Shown: positions 1 to 5,056 of the stretch, piece by piece
How positions within the stretch are numbered: position 1 is the first letter of the stretch
Layout of the letters: each line of letters opens with the position of its first letter
NCBI GenBank assembly: GCA_903903205.1
Contig: CAIUXU010000516.1
Location: 1 to 6,984 of the forward strand
Source: an uncultured Syntrophobacterales bacterium
GTDB lineage: Bacteria > Desulfobacterota > Syntrophia > Syntrophales > UBA5619
Direction: 5' to 3'
DNA: 6,984 nt
Made by a program: the position numbers and the translations under genes
Notes under the pieces: generated by a model
What the model saw: the letters and a program-made list of their open reading frames with translations, nothing else
Databases searched by the model: none
What the model was told of the DNA's origin: nothing

Positions 1-792
1 CTCATCAACATCATGGTGGAACCCCACTCCCTCTATACCTGTTCACCGGAACTTCTGATCGCATCCAAAGCACTGGCAGACCTCTATCATATTCCACCGG
101 GGACACACCTTCTGGAAAACATGGCGGAGGCAAAGCGGTTGAGAGAAAAATTCGGCAAGCCGGCGACCCAATTCCTTCATGAGATCGGCCTGCTGGATGA
201 GCGGTTTATCGCATTTCACTGCGTCGTGATGGACGAGGCGGATATTGCCCTCTTTGCCGATTGCGGCTGCAAGGTTGTCCACAACCCGGAGAGCAATATG
301 AAGCTGGCCTCCGGCGTCGCCTCCATCTCCGCCATGCTAAAAAAAGGGGTTGTCGTTGGCCTGGGAACAGACGGCTGCGCCAGCAACAACAATCTTGACA
401 TGTTCCAGGAGATGGATACGGCAGCCAAATTGGAAAAATCGGCCCGTCTCGATCCTACGCTCATGTCCGCCCGTACCGTCGTCCGGATGGCGACCTGTAA
501 CGGCGCCAGGGCTTTGGGTCTCGATTCTCTGATCGGCGCCCTGGAGGTGGGGAAAAAGGCGGATCTGTGCATTCTGGATATGAACAAACCACACCTGACG
601 CCCATGTATGACGAATACTCCCACCTGGTCTATGCGGTGAATGGCGCGGACGTGGATACGGTCCTCATCAACGGCAAGATCGTCATGCAGAACCGAAAAC
701 TCCTGACAATCGACGAAGACGAGGCAATGCGGCATGTTCGGGAGATCGCGGATCGCGTCCGGCGGAGCTTTAAACATAGTGCTGGGGAATGA
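1..792 (+). CDS. mtaD: MtaD-like 5'-methylthioadenosine/S-adenosylhomocysteine deaminase, C-terminal part
   Basis: The reading frame is open from base 1, so the gene begins outside the window; the ATG at 13 is very probably internal. About 263 residues are visible of a family usually near 430, so the N-terminal HxH metal motif is not seen. Visible amidohydrolase marks in order: PHSLYTCSPELL (21-57; relatives usually read PHAPYTCSPELL), THLLE with the metal His at 106-108 and the conserved Glu three residues on, FHCVVMDEADI with the next His, HNPESNMKLASG, and GLGTDGCASNNNLDMF with the metal-binding Asp at 370-372. The end (GALEVGKKADLCILD) is the usual C-terminal beta-sandwich return of this superfamily. 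Family members are cytosolic metal enzymes that deaminate methylthioadenosine, SAH or adenosine to the inosine form; the exact substrate cannot be told from the sequence. The last four codons and the stop lie inside a short repeat also found at the comEA-like gene end. Related chlorohydrolase/guanine-deaminase-like families are the alternative call. Confidence 0.88.
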   Translation, partial: LINIMVEPHSLYTCSPELLIASKALADLYHIPPGTHLLENMAEAKRLREKFGKPATQFLHEIGLLDERFIAFHCVVMDEADIALFADCGCKVVHNPESNMKLASGVASISAMLKKGVVVGLGTDGCASNNNLDMFQEMDTAAKLEKSARLDPTLMSARTVVRMATCNGARALGLDSLIGALEVGKKADLCILDMNKPHLTPMYDEYSHLVYAVNGADVDTVLINGKIVMQNRKLLTIDEDEAMRHVREIADRVRRSFKHSAGE

Positions 793-793
793 G
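778..793 (+). repeat. AGTGCTGAG-type short repeat, copy 1 (at mtaD stop)
   Basis: AGTGCTGGGGAATGAG matches the reverse complement of 4455-4470 (AGTGCTGAGGACTGAG) at 14 of 16 positions. The match extends left to AAACATAGTGCTG (772-784), which recurs exactly at 4366-4378. Here the repeat encodes the final residues S-A-G-E and the TGA stop of the deaminase gene. Confidence 0.6.
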
Positions 794-800
794 CTTTAAT

Positions 801-860
801 CGGTGCGTCACGACGCACCCTACATAACCGTAGGGTGTGTTAGCGAAGCGTAACGCACCG
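801..860. repeat. Compound palindromic repeat between convergent genes
   Basis: The element opens with CGGTGCGT (801-808) and closes with its exact reverse complement ACGCACCG (853-860). Inside are GGTGCGTC/GACGCACC (802-809 with 812-819, a perfect 8-bp pair), CACCCTAC/GTAGGGTG (816-823 with 830-837, 8 bp, 6-base loop ATAACC), and GGTGTGTTA/TAACGCACC (835-843 with 851-859, one G-T type mismatch). It can therefore fold as one long hairpin or as two small ones side by side. It fills most of the 75-bp gap between two convergent genes. Similar GGTGCGTTACGC...ACGCACC repeats are, from memory, widely dispersed in bacterial genomes. There is no T-run, so it is not a classical terminator, though it could block read-through both ways. 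Confidence 0.75.
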
Positions 861-867
861 AACTTTA

Positions 868-3576
868 TCAAATAAGCGGCCGGGCGCCGTTTAGTTTTTC
901 GTAAATCCGGATGTATTCGGCTACCATGTGGCCGAGGCTGTATTGTTCACGCGCCTCCCGCATGATCCGCTTAACCTGCTTTTCACGAACACCGAAAGGC
1001 ATCTGGTGAAAAACCAGGCTCCTTTCCAGTGCATACCAGAGACCTCCGGGATCGTAATCCCTGAAAAGAAACCCGTTGCCGACATCCTGCGGTGCGCCAT
1101 CCGCCTTGATTCGTAATTCCCGGATCTTGTCGTGGTAGCCGCCGGTATCCCGGTTGGTTGCCGTCGCTCCGAAGAGATTGCCCACCTGATCGATCTGGCC
1201 GCAGGGTTCATAGAGAGATGCGCCAAAAACGTCGCAGGCAGCGGCGTATCCCAGAAGGGAAAGTTCCTCGTTGAAGGGATGGTAGGTAATCTGGCCACCG
1301 GAATCCCAGGCTATCCCGCCCAGGATATCCGCATGCGTCCGGTCATTGTTGATCCCGTCCGCCACGATGGCGATCTGCACCTCCGGATGCCATTTCGTAA
1401 ATGAAACACAGATATCTTCGAGGAGCTCGACCCCTTTCTGGAAAGGGTCCAAACGCGATGGCCAGAAATAGAGCAGCGCATCGGGATTGACGGTCAGACC
1501 GGTCCTGTTCTGAAAAGCAACAAGATTCTCCCGCTTTGCCTCCAGCACGTTGTCATCCGGTCCGTACTTCCGAACCAGAGCCCTGCAACGCTCAGGATAC
1601 ATCAGCGATGAAGGTGCATTGATGATCGACCGGGCAGTGCCGTGGGCGTATTTCTCCTTGACTTCATGGCGAACACTCGGCGGCACAAGATCGCGATCCA
1701 GAAAGTAGTCATCGACAACTTCCCGCAGGAATTTCTCGCCGACGAAATTGATCATGGTGGCATTCTTGATCGCAGTCGCCTGGCAGTCAACACACGCCTT
1801 CCCATAACTATCCGTAAAATAGAGGCGATCGGAAATGCTGCCAAGATTGATCCCGCCCAGCAGGTCCAGCGGAAGGCAGGCCGTGAAAACATTGTGGACC
1901 GTATGGAGGATGGGCAGGCCGGTCGCGTTGGCGTAGGCGGTAATCACCCCCCCGGCCATCCAGTCGTGGCTGTGAATGATCAGCCTCCCCTCGTTGCGCG
2001 CCCTCACCGCCTTGATGACGTTGTTCACGATTTCCCTCTGGAATTCCACCGCCGTCAGGATCGGGTCACCCGAGTAGGCGCTCAGGTTGTCGGCAAAGAC
2101 CGAAGAGCTGACCAGATGGATCTTCTCGGAATCGATCTTGTAGCGCACTTCCCGCCACTGAAGCTCGTTCATCTGCGCCTCCCGCTGAAACCGCTTCTTC
2201 AGGTTGAGTAGTGCCAGATGGACATCGAGCCCCCGTTCGGTAAGCCCTTCGCAAAGCGCGGAAATCACCTCCCCTTGTCCCCCGCTCTTCCCGGAGACAA
2301 AGCGGGCAAGTGCGCCCATGTCTTCAGGTAGTCTTCCCGTCTCCGGAGAGATGATCAGGATGGCCGTTGTTTCCTTTTTTTTTAGGACAACAAAACGCCG
2401 GATGAGCGTCTCCAGGTCATCGATTTTCCGTGTCAAAACATGCGTCGGCCGGGCAATCGAGTTCTCATAGGGGTTGAAGTAGGAATGGACCGCATGATCC
2501 TCTCCGAGCCGCTCGTGGAGAAAATAGACGTGGTCGGAAGTGGTCAACTGCCGCCACTGTGTCAGGTATTCGCTCCCCGCCCGTCGCGCCGCCGTTTCCA
2601 TGCGCTCGATGTCCTGAAACAGCTCATATTGCGTGGGGTTGCCCAGCCAGCCAAAGGTGTTCCTGCCGACATCCGCCCAGGAGGATGTGGCCAGCCCGTG
2701 GATGCTTACGGTCGGGCACGGCGCATCCTTGAACCTCTGGGCAATCTCGGTCGGCGTCGCTGCGACGATGCTTTCATGTTTCTGCAACGCCTTCGGGAGA
2801 CCCCTCCAGAAATCGAAAATCCCGAGGTTGCTCCAGATGTGCTCGCCGATGTGCTCGAAATCATAGCCCAGCATGACCGCCTCGCCGTCAACCTGGGCTA
2901 TGTACTGCGCATAGGTCTCCGGTTTGATCGGCGTATGGGGAAAGCGAAAGGCGATGTCATCGCTCAGCTCCCGGTTCCGGGGGATGACAATGAGATTCGT
3001 ATCCCTGGCGCGGAAAACAGCGTTGGGGGAGATGGTCTCCCCTTCTCCTTCTCCGCTGAACATGTCATCCCGCTTCTCACAGAGGATCGACTGGTAGCCC
3101 ATGTCGGCCACCGCTTCTGCGATCGGGTTGTTGTACATCAGTTCGGTGTTCCTGAACGATGTCGGAAAGATTCCGAAGAGCCTTTTCATCATCTCCCGGT
3201 GGAGGGAGGCCTGTTCCCGGAACTCCATCCGAAGCGGATCTTCGAAGAGGCTGGTCAGGGAGTGGTAATAGGTCTCATCCAGGAACTCGACCTGGGCATT
3301 TTTTTCTCCCGCATCCAGCAGATCCTGAAGCGCGCGGATTACATCGGGCCGGTAAAGTTGCGCCTGCTCCAGGAAGGTCCCCGACATGGACAAGGTGATC
3401 TTGAATGAAGGATAGGCGGTAATCAGCTCCGTAAACATCTGCGTCGCCGGGAGATAGCACTTATCGGCAACCTTTATGAATATCTCCCGATTCTTCTCAT
3501 CCCAGAGAAACTTGCCCCGTTCCGGATGGAGCCTGAACGGCTGGTGAAGCTGAAAATAAAACGTAACAAGCGGCAT
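868..3576 (-). CDS. GH57 alpha-amylase domain fused to GT5 glycogen synthase domain
   Basis: This 902-residue protein has two catalytic halves. Residues 1 to about 395 are a GH57 glycoside hydrolase: HQP at 11-13, predicted nucleophile Glu145 in FRNTELMYNN, predicted acid/base Asp239 in GYDFEHIGEH, and TSDHVYFL (346-353), the last conserved region. Residues about 403-902 are a GT-B glycosyltransferase of the GT5 glycogen/starch synthase type: KSGGQGEV (430-437, matching the ADP-glucose loop KTGGLADV), HSHDWMAG (535-542), HTVHNV (558-563), PSRLDPFQKG (706-715, with the phosphate-binding Arg708 and Lys714) and YEPCG with catalytic-type Glu790, then TGG at 811-813. Oddities: the usual NGID-like motif reads NAPSS (653-657), and the SRL-to-QKG spacing is one residue longer than in E. 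coli GlgA. No signal peptide, so cytosolic. Inferred role: making and reshaping an alpha-1,4-glucan store. The start is supported by GAGGTG (3582-3587) five bases before the ATG. A run of nine A's marks the domain joint. Confidence 0.92.
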   Translation of the reverse strand: MPLVTFYFQLHQPFRLHPERGKFLWDEKNREIFIKVADKCYLPATQMFTELITAYPSFKITLSMSGTFLEQAQLYRPDVIRALQDLLDAGEKNAQVEFLDETYYHSLTSLFEDPLRMEFREQASLHREMMKRLFGIFPTSFRNTELMYNNPIAEAVADMGYQSILCEKRDDMFSGEGEGETISPNAVFRARDTNLIVIPRNRELSDDIAFRFPHTPIKPETYAQYIAQVDGEAVMLGYDFEHIGEHIWSNLGIFDFWRGLPKALQKHESIVAATPTEIAQRFKDAPCPTVSIHGLATSSWADVGRNTFGWLGNPTQYELFQDIERMETAARRAGSEYLTQWRQLTTSDHVYFLHERLGEDHAVHSYFNPYENSIARPTHVLTRKIDDLETLIRRFVVLKKKETTAILIISPETGRLPEDMGALARFVSGKSGGQGEVISALCEGLTERGLDVHLALLNLKKRFQREAQMNELQWREVRYKIDSEKIHLVSSSVFADNLSAYSGDPILTAVEFQREIVNNVIKAVRARNEGRLIIHSHDWMAGGVITAYANATGLPILHTVHNVFTACLPLDLLGGINLGSISDRLYFTDSYGKACVDCQATAIKNATMINFVGEKFLREVVDDYFLDRDLVPPSVRHEVKEKYAHGTARSIINAPSSLMYPERCRALVRKYGPDDNVLEAKRENLVAFQNRTGLTVNPDALLYFWPSRLDPFQKGVELLEDICVSFTKWHPEVQIAIVADGINNDRTHADILGGIAWDSGGQITYHPFNEELSLLGYAAACDVFGASLYEPCGQIDQVGNLFGATATNRDTGGYHDKIRELRIKADGAPQDVGNGFLFRDYDPGGLWYALERSLVFHQMPFGVREKQVKRIMREAREQYSLGHMVAEYIRIYEKLNGARPLI
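2374..2385 (-). other. Nine-A slippery run at the GH57-GT5 joint
   Basis: On the coding strand the codons read CTA AAA AAA AAG for residues 398-401, giving an uninterrupted run of nine A's (2375-2383) followed by GG. The heptamer A AAA AAG sits in the exact frame of the classical -1 slip site known from dnaX. A -1 shift, or insertion of an extra A by RNA polymerase, would add 16 codons and stop at TGA 2326-2324, giving a GH57-only product of about 417 residues. A +1 shift also stops within a few codons. The sequence shows the site and the stops; that slippage occurs is inference, and I see no convincing upstream SD stimulator. Confidence 0.4.
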
Positions 3577-3617
3577 ATTAACACCTCGGTTGACGGATAG
3601 GATTCTTTCCCGCAGAC

Positions 3618-3646
3618 TCTATAGCGGAATATCCTCGCAAAATCAA
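3618..3646 (-). promoter_or_regulatory. Sigma70-like promoter of the GH57-GT5 gene
   Basis: On the minus strand, TTGATT (3646-3641) and TATAGA (3623-3618) are separated by exactly 17 bases, 41 bases before the ATG. The -10 overlaps the left half of an 8-bp inverted repeat (AGACTCTA 3614-3621, TAGAGTCT 3658-3665), a possible operator pair. Confidence 0.55.
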
Positions 3647-3685
3647 CAACGGAAGATTAGAGTCTTCAGAGGCGGGATAAAATCC

Positions 3686-3714
3686 TTGAATTCCTGAAAT
3701 GGTTCAAGTATATT
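3686..3714 (+). promoter_or_regulatory. Sigma70-like promoter of the lytic transglycosylase gene
   Basis: TTGAAT (3686-3691) and TATATT (3709-3714) are separated by exactly 17 bases, with the -10 ending 21 bases before the ATG at 3736, so the 5' leader would be short. An inverted repeat CTTGAA (3685-3690) / TTCAAG (3703-3708) frames the spacer and abuts the -10. The SD is GGAGG at 3727-3731, four bases from the ATG. Confidence 0.6.
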
Positions 3715-3735
3715 AACCATAATCACGGAGGAAGC

Positions 3736-4365
3736 ATGACGGCAACAGGTCATCCAGGAAAAATTATAATCCCGAAAATATTTCTGCTATCGCTTGTATT
3801 GAGCCTTATGCTCCTCACCGCCCCTTCCTGCCATGCGGATATCTACAAGTACACGGATTCTGAAGGAGTCATCCATCTGACCAACGTTCCCACGGAGCAC
3901 GGGGTTCCCTATGTTCTCGTGATGAAGGAAAAAAGGGTTATCATCCAGTTGAAAGGGGATATATCCGGATACGATGATCTGATCGCCAAGGCTTCGTCAA
4001 AATACCGGGTGGACTCCTCGCTGGTCAAAGCCGTCATCAAGGCGGAATCGAACTTCAACCACCGGGCCGTCTCACCGGTCGGAGCCCAAGGCCTGATGCA
4101 ACTCATGCCGGCCACGGCGACCTCGCTGCAGGTCCGGGATTCCTTCCATCCAGAATCCAATATCGACGGCGGTGTCCGCTATCTTCGCTACCTCATGAAT
4201 CTCTTCAACGGCAATCTCCCCCTCGTCCTCGCGGCATACAATGCGGGCGAAAACGCCGTCATGAGGAACAACAACCGCATCCCCCCCTATCGGGAGACGC
4301 AGACCTACGTGAAGCGCGTATTAAGTTTGTTCGACCAGTACAGCCGAAAAAACGGAACCCCTTGA
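3736..4365 (+). CDS. Secreted lytic transglycosylase (GH23/SLT) with DUF4124-like N-terminus
   Basis: The 209-residue protein starts with a basic stretch and a hydrophobic core (residues about 11-29) ending S-C-H-A before Asp35, a good signal peptidase I site; the Cys32 context is a poor lipobox. Residues 35-52 (DIYKYTDSEGVIHLTNVP) match the DUF4124 pattern. Residues about 77-200 are an SLT lysozyme-like domain: catalytic Glu104 in KAESNFN, AVSPVGAQGLMQLMPATA (111-128), GGVRYLRYL and LAAYNAGENAV (165-175). Family members cut peptidoglycan between MurNAc and GlcNAc, forming 1,6-anhydro-MurNAc, in the periplasm. At 209 residues it is a minimal form with no LysM or SPOR domain. It has its own promoter, is divergent from the GH57-GT5 gene and converges on the comEA-like gene. 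Its physiological role (turnover, or space for a trans-envelope machine) cannot be told from context. Confidence 0.9.
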   Translation: MTATGHPGKIIIPKIFLLSLVLSLMLLTAPSCHADIYKYTDSEGVIHLTNVPTEHGVPYVLVMKEKRVIIQLKGDISGYDDLIAKASSKYRVDSSLVKAVIKAESNFNHRAVSPVGAQGLMQLMPATATSLQVRDSFHPESNIDGGVRYLRYLMNLFNGNLPLVLAAYNAGENAVMRNNNRIPPYRETQTYVKRVLSLFDQYSRKNGTP

Positions 4366-4380
4366 AAACATAGTGCTGAG
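4366..4380 (+). repeat. AGTGCTGAG-type short repeat, copy 2
   Basis: AAACATAGTGCTG (4366-4378) is an exact 13-base copy of 772-784. It begins directly after the lytic transglycosylase stop and extends to AGTGCTGAG (4372-4380), whose reverse complement CTCAGCACT lies at 4462-4470. Confidence 0.6.
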
Positions 4381-4383
4381 TGT

Positions 4384-4445
4384 TTTTGTCATCCCCGAGC
4401 GGAGCGCTTCCACTTTTGTCATCCCCGAATTCTTTTATCGGGGAT
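4384..4445. repeat. GTCATCCCCGA direct repeat with terminal hairpin
   Basis: TTTTGTCATCCCCGA occurs at 4384-4398 and again at 4414-4428, a 30-base period. The second copy forms a perfect 8-bp hairpin, ATCCCCGA (4421-4428) with TCGGGGAT (4438-4445), over a nine-base loop. The GTCAT-C-C...G-G-AT plan resembles the arms of the element at 6833-6912, suggesting a related repeat family. Confidence 0.55.
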
Positions 4446-4454
4446 ATGGTTTTA

Positions 4455-4470
4455 CTCAGTCCTCAGCACT
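4455..4470 (-). repeat. AGTGCTGAG-type short repeat, copy 3 (at comEA-like stop)
   Basis: On the minus strand this reads AGTGCTGAGGACTGAG and encodes the last residues S-A-E-D and the TGA stop of the comEA-like gene. Copy 1 encodes S-A-G-E and a stop in the same frame. Confidence 0.6.
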
Positions 4471-5055
4471 TTTTTTAGTGCGCCTGACCATCAGATAATT
4501 CTTCAGGCTGTTCAATTTTTTTTCCTTAATACCCGGCACGGCCGTGAGGTCCGAAAGATCGCGGAATTCCCCCTTCTCCAGGCGCAACTGCATGATCTGC
4601 GCTGCCATTCGGTCGCCAATGCCAGGCACCAGAGCAAGATCCGCCTCCGAGGAGTGGTTGAGATCCAGTCGCAGACCGAGCGCAAGCCTCCTTGCGGCGG
4701 AGATTTCATCCACCGTCACTTCTCCCGTGGGAGAGATCAGCAGCAGGGCGCCGTCTGAAATCAACCGATCCTGGCTGCGCAAACTTTCAGCGTTTCGGGG
4801 GACACTTTTCGGAAAGCTCTCCCCGCCAGCGACTTTGGATATTTGATCCAATGCCACCCCTTTCGGCATAAAATAGATTCCCTCCGGCTGGCTCCCCCGG
4901 ACCTCGATTGCCACGCTTTCCAAATTCTGGCGTCCCCACGGAAGAGGCGATTCTAAAACCGGCTGCCGGGCATCGAAAAGGGTGAATCCGTAATAGAACA
5001 GGCAGAGCGCCAGAACCGTCAGGGCGCCCAGCTTCTGTCCCTCGGAAACAGACAT
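4456..5055 (-). CDS. ComEA-like membrane-anchored helix-hairpin-helix protein
   Basis: With the start at 5055 the protein has 199 residues: a short N-terminus, one membrane segment (about 9-27, LGALTVLALCLFYYGFTLF), a beta-grasp SLBB-like domain (about 46-108: VAIEVRGSQPEGIYFMPKG, KVAGG, DGALLLISP), and a C-terminal double helix-hairpin-helix (about 131-190) with DLNHSSEADL, LVPGIGD (142-148) and VPGIKEKK (173-180), the ComEA plan. ComEA relatives bind DNA non-specifically outside the inner membrane during DNA uptake; that role here is inference, since no other competence gene is in view. The start at 5055 is chosen because GGGGAAGGA (5064-5072) lies eight bases upstream and only one base separates it from the lysC stop, implying translational coupling. 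The frame stays open upstream to an ATG at 5133, but that would overlap lysC by 77 bases and add an unusual basic extension before the membrane segment. The final codons come from a short repeat. Confidence 0.85.
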   Translation of the reverse strand: MSVSEGQKLGALTVLALCLFYYGFTLFDARQPVLESPLPWGRQNLESVAIEVRGSQPEGIYFMPKGVALDQISKVAGGESFPKSVPRNAESLRSQDRLISDGALLLISPTGEVTVDEISAARRLALGLRLDLNHSSEADLALVPGIGDRMAAQIMQLRLEKGEFRDLSDLTAVPGIKEKKLNSLKNYLMVRRTKKSAED

Positions 5056-5056
5056 T

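Larger units (their letters stand above)
4372..4476 (+). terminator. Candidate terminator region at the convergent junction
   Basis: AGTGCTGAG (4372-4380) pairs perfectly with CTCAGCACT (4462-4470), and seven T's follow (4470-4476). The roughly 80-base interior carries its own 8-bp hairpin (4421-4445). A plus-strand transcript of the lytic transglycosylase could end here. The long loop makes this a weak call, and the T-run overlaps the last codons of the opposing comEA-like gene. Confidence 0.35.

Noticed and set aside
345..351. Seven-A run in the deaminase gene
   Set aside because: The frame is intact on both sides and it lies within a conserved domain, so it looks like ordinary lysine coding.
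2440..3408. Plus-strand 322-residue open frame opposite the GH57 domain
   Set aside because: It lies wholly within the well-supported GH57-GT5 gene, shows no recognisable motif, and is of the kind expected opposite a codon-biased gene. The same applies to the 189-residue frame at 1642-2211.
3820..3837. Lipoprotein signal in the lytic transglycosylase (Cys32)
   Set aside because: The residues before the Cys are A-P-S and do not fit the usual L-(A/S)-(G/A) pattern; cleavage after S-C-H-A fits better.
4366..4470. CRISPR-like array from the 30-base spaced repeats
   Set aside because: Only two 15-base copies occur, with a 15-base gap and no cas gene; they belong to a palindromic intergenic repeat.
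4516..4523. Run of eight A's on the coding strand of the comEA-like gene
   Set aside because: It falls in the second hairpin-helix motif near the gene end, where KEKK lysines are expected in the family; the frame (GAA AAA AAA TTG) is a poor slip site and no useful product would result.
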